Source of the DNA: PZPK01 sp963974595
Lineage (GTDB): Bacteria; Pseudomonadota; Gammaproteobacteria; Pseudomonadales; Oleiphilaceae
DNA length: 64,000 nt
NCBI GenBank assembly: GCA_963974595.1
Contig: CAXBDA010000007.1
Span: 3,463 to 67,462 of the forward strand
Direction: 5' to 3'
The notes below the pieces were generated by a model that saw only the letters and a list, made by a program, of their open reading frames with translations, had not been told where the DNA came from and did not search any database. The position numbers and the translations under genes were made by a program. Positions 8,001 through 15,500 of this stretch are shown here, in pieces; positions within the stretch are counted from its first letter, which is position 1, and every line of letters begins with the position of its first letter.

Positions 8001-8411
8001 ATGATGACTCCTAGTCGACCATATTTGGTTAGAGCGCTGAATGACTGGATTTTAGATAATAATATGACGCCATATGTTGTCGTGGATGTTGATGTTCAGG
8101 GCGTTATTGTGCCGACTGATTACGTGACAAATGGTCAAATTATTTTAAATATAAGTCCATCTGCAGTGAATGACCTGTCGGTGGGTGCTGACGCAATTTC
8201 TTTTAGGGCAAGGTTTGGTGGCGTTCCAATGGATGTGTCAGTTCCAATTGTGGCTATAATGGCTATATATGCCAAAGAAAATGGCCAAGGTATGGTGTTT
8301 GGTGCTGAGCCAGGAGCGCCTGAGCCGCCAAACCCGAATGACCCTAATCCACCGCCAGCTAAAAAAGCTGAGCATTTACCCCATAAGCCATCTTTAAAGA
8401 TCGTTAAGTAG
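8001..8411 (+). CDS. sspB: ClpXP protease specificity-enhancing factor SspB
   Basis: Adaptor that binds ssrA-tagged proteins and delivers them to ClpXP. The N-terminal substrate-binding domain is clear (PSRPYLVRALNDWILDNN, GQIILNISPSAVNDL, FRARFGGVPMDVSVP, IMAIYAKENG). It is followed by a short Pro/Asn-rich linker and the C-terminal ClpX-binding tail PSLKIVK, which corresponds to PALRVVK in E. coli. The length is 136 residues, shorter than E. coli because the acidic linker is reduced. Two adjacent ATGs (8001 and 8004) are possible starts, and the GAGGG just upstream fits the second slightly better. It converges on diaA with only four bases between stops. Confidence 0.94.
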   Translation: MMTPSRPYLVRALNDWILDNNMTPYVVVDVDVQGVIVPTDYVTNGQIILNISPSAVNDLSVGADAISFRARFGGVPMDVSVPIVAIMAIYAKENGQGMVFGAEPGAPEPPNPNDPNPPPAKKAEHLPHKPSLKIVK

Positions 8412-8415
8412 TTGC

Positions 8416-9009
8416 TTAGTCTGTGCCACCAAATAGAGTCGCCTCTAATTGGTGGCACAAGCTGTTAACAATTAATAGTTGTATTTCTATTACTCTCGCT
8501 ACGGATTGGCTATCTATTTGTATATCTATGTCATCCGATTGAAGAATGGCAGATACTTTTCCTGACTTAAATCCTGATATGCTTATGATGCTAATATCTT
8601 TTTCATGCGCTGCTTGTATTGCTTGAACTATATTGCTGCAATTCCCATCTACTGATAATGTGACGAGAGTGTCTCCTTCTGATCCAAGGGCGCTTATTTG
8701 GTTGGCAAAAGCTTGATGGTGACTATTACTTTTGCTTATAGATAATATGCTGGTTGGATCTAATGATAAGTTTATGGCCGGAAGGCTTGGTCTGGCAAAT
8801 TCTTGTTGGTTTAATAGTGATGTGCTAAGTATGCTGCCTATCGGGTTTGAAAGACCATTTCCGCAAATTATTATTTTACTGTCACTTAGTAGTGTTTCAG
8901 TGAGCTTTGAGCAGGCTTGGTCTATATTAGGGCTAATATTCTCGATGTTTGCAGCTGTGGTATCAATGGCTTCACATAAGTAATTTGTTATATGTGCTAA
9001 GTCTGTCAT
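8416..9009 (-). CDS. diaA: DiaA/GmhA-family SIS-domain protein (DnaA initiator-associating factor)
   Basis: Sugar isomerase (SIS) fold protein. DiaA binds DnaA and promotes timely replication initiation in E. coli, while its paralogue GmhA is a heptose isomerase. The SIS core is visible: KIIICGNGLSNPIGSI in the first third, then LVTLSVDGNCSNIVQAIQAA and a C-terminal helix RVIEIQLLIVNSLCHQLEATLFG. The usual PSLPAINLS segment lies between them. Position after lpoA and yraN matches the E. coli lpoA-yraN-diaA operon, which favours DiaA over GmhA. The dolP gene that follows diaA in E. coli is absent. The ATG at 9009 has an ACAGGA site upstream. Confidence 0.85.
   Translation of the reverse strand: MTDLAHITNYLCEAIDTTAANIENISPNIDQACSKLTETLLSDSKIIICGNGLSNPIGSILSTSLLNQQEFARPSLPAINLSLDPTSILSISKSNSHHQAFANQISALGSEGDTLVTLSVDGNCSNIVQAIQAAHEKDISIISISGFKSGKVSAILQSDDIDIQIDSQSVARVIEIQLLIVNSLCHQLEATLFGGTD
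8422..8459. terminator. Long hairpin at the sspB/diaA convergent junction
   Basis: TGTGCCACCAA (8422-8432) is the exact reverse complement of 8449-8459. Inside it, TAGAG (8434-8438) pairs with CTCTA (8443-8447) around a TCGC loop, with only an A-A mismatch between the stems. The whole element lies within the last codons of diaA. There is no T tract on either side, so it is not a standard intrinsic terminator, though it could stop or protect transcripts from both sides. Confidence 0.5.
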
Positions 9010-9030
9010 GTATTTTCCTGTCTTTTTATT

Positions 9031-9381
9031 TTAACTAAATGCATTCTTGATCCAGTTAATTTCTATGTCGCCTCTTGCTGTTGGTTTAATTGATACCACA
9101 TCAAAGCGAGCATTCGTATGCCATAAATTAAATTTTGCTATGTAATGTTGGGCGGTAAGATTAATCTTATCTTGCTTGCGTTTAGTTATTGTCTCTTCGG
9201 GTGTGCCGAATCTAGAGTTTTTTCTGTATCTGACTTCTACGAATACGAGTGTGGTATTGTCCAGTACGATCAGATCGATTTCACCTTTTCGAATGTGGTA
9301 ATTTCTATCTTTTATTTTACAGCCTTGTTGGTAAAGATATTTCTCTGCTATCTGTTCGTAAGCATGTCCTTTGCTGAGCAT
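9031..9381 (-). CDS. yraN: YraN/UPF0102 family protein (endonuclease-like fold)
   Basis: Small UPF0102 protein of 116 residues. The family has a Holliday-junction-resolvase-like or restriction-endonuclease-like fold, but its cellular role is not settled. Core motifs are present: GHAYEQIAEKYLYQQG, then KGEIDLIVLDNTTLVFVEVRYR, which supplies the E...D...ExK-type acidic pattern, and later RFDVVSI. The ATG has a GGAGG ten bases upstream that lies at the end of lpoA. It sits between lpoA (5 bases apart) and diaA (21 bases apart), the conserved order. Confidence 0.92.
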   Translation of the reverse strand: MLSKGHAYEQIAEKYLYQQGCKIKDRNYHIRKGEIDLIVLDNTTLVFVEVRYRKNSRFGTPEETITKRKQDKINLTAQHYIAKFNLWHTNARFDVVSIKPTARGDIEINWIKNAFS

Positions 9382-9386
9382 TATGC

Positions 9387-11231
9387 TTAGTCCTCCTTGG
9401 CACGGTTTTTCAATAGAGTGGCTTTGCCTCTTTTAAATACGACAAGTTCTAGGTCTCTTTCTACTATGCCGGACTGATTGATTGAAAGTGTTCCAGTGTA
9501 GCCCTGGATTTGGCTGTTTTGTATTTCTTTTAATAGTTGTAATCTCGGTGATAAATTGAATGCGTCAGCGCCTAGTGCATAGAATCGTGAGTAGTCTGTT
9601 CTTGCATTGGGTATGGCATTTATAATTGTACTTTTTATTTCAATGGAATTGCTTAGCATCCAGGGCATCTCAATGAAATGTATGTTGTCTAAGTCGTTTT
9701 TTTGATCATCTGTTTGGTGTATCTGCGAGCTGGAGTAAATGGGTAGGTCTTTAGCGTAGTGGTATGCAAATAAAGGGTTGAGTTGTTTGGCAACGGTTGG
9801 TTTTGCTAGCATAAAGATAGCATCTATATCTTTGCGACGTCTAGGCTCAAATTCAAAGTTTAAGTTGGTTATTCGTTGTATTGTTCTTTTGCGTTGAAGG
9901 CTCAAATCTGTACCAAGCAGTTTGGCGACAGAGGGCGATAAGGTCTTTTGGTTGTCATAGTAAACGCTTTCTATAATCTGGCTTTGTTGTTCCTTAAGTG
10001 CTTTAAGTAAGGAATCATGAATTCTGGAGCCCTGTTCATTTTCTGGTCCTATATAAGCGATCTTGCTTAATCTTTGTGAGCTTAAGTACTTTGAAAGTTG
10101 GCGTATTTCAGTGTCAGGATTTAAACCAAATTGAAATAGGTTATCTTTAGGGTGAGCTGGTTGATAGGTGTCATCCAGGTAGTTTAATGCCAGCGTAGGG
10201 CTGAGTGATAAATCTATGTTTGAAAGCTTATTTACATTTTTTTTTGTCAGAGGGCCGACAATTAACGCTTGTTCTTTTAGTGCAACCTTATAGAGCTCTT
10301 CTATGGTGTTTATATTAGTATCAAAAAAAGCTAGCTTTACAGGTTCAGATTGTGATGATGAAAGTGCGTTATAGTAAGATGCTGTAAAGCCATCTCTTAC
10401 GGCTTTTCCTACTGGTGAAACTGGGCCAGTGAAAGGGAGGGCTAGTATAATGGTGGATGCTTTTGACTCTGGTAATTTGGATAATAAGGCGATTTCCCTA
10501 GGGGGGTCTAAAGATGCGGGATGATTAGGCCACTTGCGTTGCCACTCTCTGAGAGCGGTGTATTGGCTTTCAAGGTTTATCTCATGTTGCAGTATTGTTC
10601 TTGCTAGCTCAATCCATGCGATGACATTGGTATCATTATTGTCGTATTTGAAGTTATACAGTTCAATCGAGTCTATGGCGCGCAGGTGAGCCCAAACCTT
10701 CTCGTTGAGTTCTGCATTAGAAAGTGGTGCAAGTACGCCTGCATATTCGATTAATAATGTGGCGCTTTTAATTCTATTGCTTTGTTTTTCAAATGCACTG
10801 GCTAATAACGGAATGATGGTTTTAAGTGTATCTATATTTGCCCTGTTTAAATTGCTTTGTTCGAATAGCTCAATTGCTTTGTCTACGTGCCATGGCAGGT
10901 CTTCATATATGCCAAGCTTTAGGTTTGCTTCAAGCAGTTCAATTGAGGTGGCAGGCGTACTTGTTGCGTAATTTATGTTTTTAAGGATAGCGCTACTTTG
11001 AGCTATTAGCCTGTTCAAATAGTATTGATTAGCGGCTTTTAGTTGTAGCTTTGTTTTGAGGGTGATGTCGTTGGTTGCTTTGGCTTGTTGTAACAGATTT
11101 TCAGGACTCACTTGTAAAGCGCTTTGACGTATTTCAGGTTCTGAGTCTTGAACGTTGCGACTGCTTGTGCTGCAAGCGGTTAGGGTTGAAATAATTAATA
11201 CTGATAAGATAAGTGTTATGAATGATTTCAT
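9387..11231 (-). CDS. lpoA: LpoA, outer-membrane lipoprotein activator of PBP1A
   Basis: Outer-membrane lipoprotein that reaches through the periplasm to stimulate the peptidoglycan synthase PBP1A. The signal peptide ends in the lipobox LTAC with the lipidated Cys at residue 20. Residues ~30-230 are a helical, TPR-like N-terminal domain. From about residue 255 (SKASTIILALPFTGPVSPVGKAVRDGF) the rest is a periplasmic-binding-protein-like domain, as in LpoA/YraM. At 614 residues it is close to other LpoA proteins. It is the first gene of the minus-strand lpoA-yraN-diaA operon and is divergent from rsmI, the usual arrangement. Confidence 0.93.
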   Translation of the reverse strand: MKSFITLILSVLIISTLTACSTSSRNVQDSEPEIRQSALQVSPENLLQQAKATNDITLKTKLQLKAANQYYLNRLIAQSSAILKNINYATSTPATSIELLEANLKLGIYEDLPWHVDKAIELFEQSNLNRANIDTLKTIIPLLASAFEKQSNRIKSATLLIEYAGVLAPLSNAELNEKVWAHLRAIDSIELYNFKYDNNDTNVIAWIELARTILQHEINLESQYTALREWQRKWPNHPASLDPPREIALLSKLPESKASTIILALPFTGPVSPVGKAVRDGFTASYYNALSSSQSEPVKLAFFDTNINTIEELYKVALKEQALIVGPLTKKNVNKLSNIDLSLSPTLALNYLDDTYQPAHPKDNLFQFGLNPDTEIRQLSKYLSSQRLSKIAYIGPENEQGSRIHDSLLKALKEQQSQIIESVYYDNQKTLSPSVAKLLGTDLSLQRKRTIQRITNLNFEFEPRRRKDIDAIFMLAKPTVAKQLNPLFAYHYAKDLPIYSSSQIHQTDDQKNDLDNIHFIEMPWMLSNSIEIKSTIINAIPNARTDYSRFYALGADAFNLSPRLQLLKEIQNSQIQGYTGTLSINQSGIVERDLELVVFKRGKATLLKNRAKED

Positions 11232-11287
11232 TGTGGAGTCTGTGGTCTAATGGCAATTAATGCTTATTTTATGTGAGGGGGTGAGAA

Positions 11288-12127
11288 TTGGAAAGCGCGA
11301 TTTACATAGTTGCGACTCCTATTGGTAATTTGTCGGATATTACCATAAGGGGTGTGGAGATTCTTCGTAATGTTGATGTCATTGCTGCGGAAGATACAAG
11401 GCACACTAGGCGGCTTTTAGATCACCATGGGATTACGGCAACATTAATCGCTTATCATGAACACAATGAGTCTGATAAAGCGCTTTCTTTGATTAATTCT
11501 GTGCGCAGCGGGCAGTCTATAGCGTTGGTGTCTGATGCGGGGACACCGCTTATTTCAGATCCTGGGCACACATTAGTTGCCTTGGCAAAAAAAGAAAATG
11601 TTAAAGTGGTGCCTGTTCCCGGCCCCTCGGCATTAGTAGCTGCTCTTAGTAGTAGTGGCTTGCCGTGTGGTCGATTTATATATGAAGGCTTCCTGCCGGT
11701 TAAGCGCAAGGCTAAGTGTGATATTTTAGAAAAATTTCGGTATGAGTCTCGTACTACTGTGTTCTACGAGTCTCCTCACAGGATTCTTAATACGCTTGAA
11801 GTTCTTGCTGAGTTGTTTCCTGGTCGTCGTTTGGCAATAGCAAGAGAACTGACTAAACGATTTGAAACGATAACTCAAGGTACTGTGGATGAATTGTTGG
11901 CTTGGACGGCCTCAGATGGTGATCAGCAAAAAGGTGAATTTGTTTTGGTTTTGTCGGGGGCTGATGAGGTTTATGACGAGGATGTCGGTTCTCAAGAAAA
12001 ATTACTTGTTAGACTGATAGAGTATTTACCTCCCAAGAAGGCGGTTCAGTTAGTTGTTGAGTTTTTTGGTGGTGATAAAAAAGTGCTTTACGAAAAAGCT
12101 GTGCGCATTAAAAACTCAGATAACTGA
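11288..12127 (+). CDS. rsmI: 16S rRNA (cytidine-1402 2'-O) methyltransferase RsmI
   Basis: Tetrapyrrole-methylase-fold enzyme that 2'-O-methylates C1402 of 16S rRNA, acting together with RsmH (encoded downstream at 14125). The signature runs YIVATPIGNLSDITIRG, AEDTRHTRRLLDHH, then ALVSDAGTPLISDPG and VPGPSALVAALSSSGLP. The start is a TTG at 11288 preceded by a long GAGGGGGTGAG ribosome-binding site, so the rare start codon is well supported. Length is 279 residues. It diverges from lpoA across 56 bases. Confidence 0.95.
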   Translation: MESAIYIVATPIGNLSDITIRGVEILRNVDVIAAEDTRHTRRLLDHHGITATLIAYHEHNESDKALSLINSVRSGQSIALVSDAGTPLISDPGHTLVALAKKENVKVVPVPGPSALVAALSSSGLPCGRFIYEGFLPVKRKAKCDILEKFRYESRTTVFYESPHRILNTLEVLAELFPGRRLAIARELTKRFETITQGTVDELLAWTASDGDQQKGEFVLVLSGADEVYDEDVGSQEKLLVRLIEYLPPKKAVQLVVEFFGGDKKVLYEKAVRIKNSDN

Positions 12128-12130
12128 ATA

Positions 12131-12174
12131 TTTCACTCCACTTTGCTAACGAGTGAATTGCAGTTCATTTTTTT
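12131..12174 (+). terminator. Possible terminator after rsmI
   Basis: TTCACTC (12132-12138) pairs with GAGTGAA (12151-12157). A run of seven T residues follows about ten bases later (12168-12174). The gap between stem and T tract makes this an imperfect intrinsic terminator. Confidence 0.35.
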
Positions 12175-12237
12175 ATCGTGCAAAATGTATACAATGACTT
12201 ACATTCGGTAACCAATATTATTTTAGATAGTATCCTT

Positions 12238-12927
12238 ATGAACAATATAAAACTAAGAATTTGTAAAACTATAGGGTTGTTTTTATGCTTGCTTCTAAGC
12301 AGGTTTGTTTTTGCGTTCGAGTTGCTTTCAGAAAGCGCGATGGGTTCTGTATCTGCTGTGTCCGCTAATACAGCGGAAGAAATTGTTAATGTTGCCGGTT
12401 CTTCTGCTGCTGGCCTAAGGGTTGATGATGGCTACGAGGTCTTGCCGTTTAAAGTAAGTGTTCAGGTTGGCTTGTCGGAAACGGATGAAGTATCTACAGA
12501 TTTAAGCTTTTCGCTTGTTCAAGAAGTGGATTCTTGGGTGGAGAATCTCACTCAACGAAATGACATTATTGAGTCTACTAATTTTGAGGTTGGGTATGTT
12601 GATGAGCTCCCGTTGTCAGTCTTTGATGAGTCAGCTTTTGTGCTTCGTGATGAGGATTTTGAACGCTTGATAATTGAGCCAGAAAATGATCGACAAATTC
12701 GGCAATATGAGCAAGAGACTACAATTTATGAGATTGGTAGAATAGATCAGGCGATAACAATAATAGAGCAGAATGTTGATTCTGTTGAATATATTGTCGA
12801 GCGGAAGCTTGATTTCGCAGCAACAATTGATGCATTTATTTCAGATGATTCACCCTCGATCGGCAGTGGCTATATATCCAATCTGACCAGCAGATCTAAT
12901 GTTCGAATTGCCGCTATTAGAGATTAG
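12238..12927 (+). CDS. Secreted hypothetical protein, acidic
   Basis: I do not recognise this protein. From the ATG at 12238 it has 229 residues: a basic N-terminus (MNNIKLRICK), a hydrophobic core (GLFLCLLLSRFVFA) typical of a Sec signal peptide, then a mature part beginning FELLSESAMGSVSAVSAN. That start resembles a short L-x-(D/E)-x-x-(L/M)-x-x-V motif I associate with secreted proteins of marine gammaproteobacteria (from memory, not checked). The remainder is rich in Asp, Glu, Ser and Val, has no cysteines after the signal peptide and no catalytic motif. The frame reaches back to 12178, but 12238 places the signal peptide at the N-terminus. It sits alone between rsmI and rnpB, which are adjacent in related genomes. 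Confidence 0.6.
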   Translation: MNNIKLRICKTIGLFLCLLLSRFVFAFELLSESAMGSVSAVSANTAEEIVNVAGSSAAGLRVDDGYEVLPFKVSVQVGLSETDEVSTDLSFSLVQEVDSWVENLTQRNDIIESTNFEVGYVDELPLSVFDESAFVLRDEDFERLIIEPENDRQIRQYEQETTIYEIGRIDQAITIIEQNVDSVEYIVERKLDFAATIDAFISDDSPSIGSGYISNLTSRSNVRIAAIRD

Positions 12928-12961
12928 TTAACGTAACTTAATGTAAAATCCTTTTTTCTGC

Positions 12962-12990
12962 TTGATTAAATCTCGTTTACATAATAACTT
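12962..12990 (+). promoter_or_regulatory. Putative rnpB promoter
   Basis: TTGATT (12962-12967) and TAACTT (12985-12990) are separated by 17 bases and sit six bases ahead of the inferred 5' end of RNase P RNA. The -10 is weak but the geometry fits. Confidence 0.45.
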
Positions 12991-12995
12991 TGCAC

Positions 12996-13358
12996 GGAGC
13001 TTGCTAGGCGATCGCTGTAATTAAGTTTCGACTTATTTGCGGAGGAAAGTCCGGGCTCCAAAGAGCAGAGCGCCAGGTAACACCTGGGAGGTGAAAGCCT
13101 ACGGAAAGTGCAGCAGAAAGTGAACCGCCTAAGTCAACACTCGTTGTTGAACGGTAAGGGTGAAAAGGTGCGGTAAGAGCGCACCGCATGACTGGCAACA
13201 GTTCATGGCGATGGTAAACCCCGCTCGGAGCAAGACCAAATAGGAATCCTAAGGCGTGGCTCGCGCTGGATTCGGGTAGGTTGCTTGAGCTAAATGGTGA
13301 CATTTAGCCTAGATGAATGATTGTCCACGACAGAACCCGGCTTATCGGCAAGCTCTTT
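12996..13358 (+). ncRNA. rnpB: RNase P RNA (class A)
   Basis: Catalytic RNA of RNase P, which matures tRNA 5' ends. Diagnostic conserved blocks are present: GAGGAAAGTCCGGGCTCC near 13042 (CR I), the AGGGTGAAAAGGTGCGGTAAGAG region (CR II/III, P11-P12), the GGTAAACCCCG segment, and CAGAACCCGGCTTATCGG near the 3' end (CR V). The P1 helix closes the molecule: GAGCTTGC (12997-13004) pairs with GCAAGCTC (13348-13355), and the latter runs into eight T residues. The last helix therefore also works as the terminator. Length is about 360 nt. The location between rsmI and mraZ matches Pseudomonas and relatives. Confidence 0.97.
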
Positions 13359-13486
13359 TTTTTATCTCTTCATATTAAAATTCTCTGTAAAACTACCTTA
13401 TTAATAATAAAAAAATCTTAAACCTAAAGTGCTTCCTTAGGTTCTTCGCGTATCTATCAGATAATGTTCGTTATTTGCCCGTCTTT

Positions 13487-13511
13487 ATACTCTTCCTTTG
13501 AGTATTTTTTT
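13487..13511 (+). terminator. Terminator-like hairpin ahead of the dcw promoter
   Basis: ATACTC (13487-13492) pairs with GAGTAT (13500-13505) around a seven-base loop and is followed by seven T residues (13505-13511). It would insulate dcw transcription from rnpB read-through. A second stem, AACCTAA/TTAGGTT, lies about 65 bases upstream without a T tract. Confidence 0.6.
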
Positions 13512-13575
13512 ACTTAAGTCTTTGTCTTAATGTGAATTTTCGCCTTCATTTCCCCTCTTTTGTCTTTCATTTTGC

Positions 13576-13604
13576 TTGATTTGTGGTTATCTACTTCCTA
13601 TAGT
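13576..13604 (+). promoter_or_regulatory. dcw cluster promoter (Pmra)
   Basis: TTGATT (13576-13581) and TATAGT (13599-13604) have an exact 17-base spacer. This is the best sigma-70 match in the gap between rnpB and mraZ, and the operator array overlaps its spacer and -10. Transcription would start near 13611. Confidence 0.7.
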
Positions 13605-13666
13605 GGTTAAAAGTAGTAAAAAGTGGAAAAAATTGGTTAATTTTAAATTTTTATGGTTTTAGGTGG
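13584..13666 (+). promoter_or_regulatory. MraZ-type operator array, TGG repeats in 10-bp phase
   Basis: TGG triplets begin at 13584, 13604, 13624, 13634, 13654 and 13664, all the same position modulo 10, with a related TAG at 13614. The best copies read AGTGGTTAAA, AGTAGTAAAA, AGTGGAAAAA, ATTGGTTAAT. E. coli MraZ is known to bind direct TGGG-type repeats spaced ten bases apart upstream of its own gene. The array begins inside the promoter spacer, overlaps the -10 and ends in the mraZ ribosome-binding site, so bound MraZ could block both initiation and translation signals. Confidence 0.7.
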
Positions 13667-13671
13667 GTAAT

Positions 13672-14115
13672 TTGTTTCTTGGTAGTCACACGATCAATAT
13701 GGATGCGAAAGGGCGCATGGCGATTCCGACAAAAATTCGGGAATCGTTAGCGTCTTTTTGTGATGGTCGTATTGTTATAACTGCTCATACTGAAGAGCGC
13801 TGCTTATTAGTTTACCCAGAAGAGCAATGGAAAGAAATTCTCCCTAAGATTGAAAGTCTCCCCAGTTTTAATAAGGTTGCTAGACGCACTCAGCGTTTGC
13901 TAATCGGTTATGCTACGCCGCTTGAAATGGATGGTAATGGTCGTATTTTAGTGCCCCCCACTTTAAGAGAGTACGCTAATTTAGAAAAGAAACTGATGCT
14001 GGTAGGTCAGGGTAAAAAGTTTGAGCTTTGGAGTGAGGATAGTTGGTTTAACTGGCTGGATGAAGCGGATCAAGGTGATGATATCCCTGATGAAATGCTG
14101 TCTTTGTCGCTTTAG
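13672..14115 (+). CDS. mraZ: Transcriptional regulator MraZ
   Basis: DNA-binding protein with two AbrB-like (SpoVT) domains, autorepressor of the dcw cluster. Each half contains the family motif: DAKGRMAIPTKIR near residue 10 and DGNGRILVPPTLREYA near residue 85. The TTG at 13672 gives an N-terminus (MFLGSHTINMDAKGR) that lines up with MFRG...DSKGR of E. coli MraZ, and AGGTGG lies five bases upstream. The GTG at 13663 would place the start inside that ribosome-binding site. The product is 147 residues. First gene of the cluster, 9 bases before rsmH. Confidence 0.95.
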   Translation: MFLGSHTINMDAKGRMAIPTKIRESLASFCDGRIVITAHTEERCLLVYPEEQWKEILPKIESLPSFNKVARRTQRLLIGYATPLEMDGNGRILVPPTLREYANLEKKLMLVGQGKKFELWSEDSWFNWLDEADQGDDIPDEMLSLSL

Positions 14116-14124
14116 TGAGTATTT

Positions 14125-15066
14125 ATGTCTGATTCTGTTGGTGTTCATGAGGCGGTTTTATTGAATGAGGCAATTAGTCTTATGGTAAGTAACCCGTCTG
14201 GCTTGTATGTCGATGCAACTTTTGGTCGAGGTGGGCACAGTCAGGCTATCCTTGATGCGCTTGATCAAGACGGTCGTCTGATTGCCATCGATAAAGATTT
14301 AGATGCGTTAAAGCGAGCGGAGCTTGCTTTAACAGATGATCCGCGATTTGAAATTGTGCATGGGTCTTTTGCAGATATAGAACAGCACCTCGCAGAAAAG
14401 GGTATTAGTGTTGTTGATGGTGTTTTGGCAGATCTGGGTGTGTCATCTCCTCAGCTGGATAATGCAGATCGAGGCTTTAGTTTTATGAAAGATGGCCCTC
14501 TTGATATGAGGATGAATCAGACATCTGGCGTTAGTGCTTCTGAGTGGCTGAGTGGTGCATCGGAGCGAGAAATTACGGCTGTGCTGCGTGATTATGGTGA
14601 AGAAAAGTTTGCAAGAAGGATAGCGGCTGCCATTTCTCAGGCCTGTCAGGTTGGTCCGATTAGTACAACGCTAGAGCTGGCAAAAATAGTGTCTGATGCA
14701 AATCCATCTTGGGAAAGACATAAGCATCCAGCGACAAGAACTTTTCAGGCAATTAGGATAAAAGTCAATAATGAGTTGGGTGACCTGGAAAGTTTGTTAA
14801 GTGGGGCGTGTAAAGTTTTAGGCATAAACGGACGATTGGTGGTTATTAGTTTTCACTCATTAGAAGACCGGATGGTTAAGCGCTTTATGAGGGATAAAGT
14901 GCAAGGTGACCGGCCTCCACCCAATGTTCCTGTTTTTGAAAAAGATATAGTGAAAAATTATAAAGCGATAGGTAAAGCAGTAAAGCCAAGCGATAAGGAA
15001 GTTTCAAATAATATTCGTGCCCGCAGTGCCATCATGCGAATTTTGGAGAAAATTTCTAATGAATAA
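14125..15066 (+). CDS. rsmH: 16S rRNA (cytosine-1402 N4) methyltransferase RsmH
   Basis: SAM-dependent methyltransferase (MraW) modifying N4 of C1402, the same nucleotide whose ribose is methylated by RsmI. The SAM-binding segment YVDATFGRGGHSQAIL is near residue 30. Later come GVLADLGVSSPQLDNADRGFSF, the RTFQAIRIKVNNELG block and VISFHSLEDRMVKRFM, all family hallmarks. It has 313 residues, as in E. coli. The stop lies inside the ftsL start region (8-base overlap). Confidence 0.97.
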   Translation: MSDSVGVHEAVLLNEAISLMVSNPSGLYVDATFGRGGHSQAILDALDQDGRLIAIDKDLDALKRAELALTDDPRFEIVHGSFADIEQHLAEKGISVVDGVLADLGVSSPQLDNADRGFSFMKDGPLDMRMNQTSGVSASEWLSGASEREITAVLRDYGEEKFARRIAAAISQACQVGPISTTLELAKIVSDANPSWERHKHPATRTFQAIRIKVNNELGDLESLLSGACKVLGINGRLVVISFHSLEDRMVKRFMRDKVQGDRPPPNVPVFEKDIVKNYKAIGKAVKPSDKEVSNNIRARSAIMRILEKISNE

Positions 15067-15487
15067 AATAAAAATAATATTATTACTGCCTGAGTTCTTA
15101 ATGCTTATCAGGCAGGGGCGAGATGGGTTTCATATTAAAGGTGCTCAGAGCGATGAATCAGAGCTGTCAGTTAAGCTCTACGAACTGATAGATTTTCTGT
15201 CAAATCTAAAAACCTTTGTTTCTATAAAGGGGGTGATCGTTACGCTTATGCTATCTCTTGTGCTCGTTATGTCAGCTATTGGTGTCGTTCAATCATCACA
15301 TATTAGCAGGCAATTGTTTACAGAGCAGGCGATTTTATTGGACAGAAATGATCAGTTGCAGCTTGAGTGGGCACAGTTATTGTTAGAACAAAGTGCTTGG
15401 AGTTCACCTAATCGCTTAGAAAGTGTGGCATCTCAAAAACTAGGCATGCGCCCTCCTGAAGCTGAAGAAATTCAGCTTATATATTGA
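15059..15487 (+). CDS. ftsL: Cell division protein FtsL
   Basis: Bitopic divisome protein that forms a complex with FtsB and FtsQ and helps activate FtsWI. The 142-residue sequence has a cytoplasmic N-terminal part, one membrane helix (VIVTLMLSLVLVMSAIGVV, residues ~60-80) and a periplasmic coiled coil with Leu/Gln heptads, ending with the FtsL-like LGMRPPEAEEIQLIY. It is longer than E. coli FtsL (about 121) because of an extended N-terminus. The ATG at 15059 overlaps rsmH by eight bases. The identification depends on position plus topology, as FtsL sequences are poorly conserved. Confidence 0.88.
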   Translation: MNKIKIILLLPEFLMLIRQGRDGFHIKGAQSDESELSVKLYELIDFLSNLKTFVSIKGVIVTLMLSLVLVMSAIGVVQSSHISRQLFTEQAILLDRNDQLQLEWAQLLLEQSAWSSPNRLESVASQKLGMRPPEAEEIQLIY

Positions 15488-15500
15488 GTCCTGAAAACTT

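Noticed and set aside
13004..13303. A 99-codon open frame on the minus strand
   Set aside because: It lies entirely antisense to RNase P RNA, whose conserved blocks explain the sequence. Such frames are a known annotation artefact.
13663..13671. GTG at 13663 as the mraZ start
   Set aside because: It falls inside the AGGTGG ribosome-binding site, while TTG at 13672 lines up with the E. coli MraZ N-terminus.
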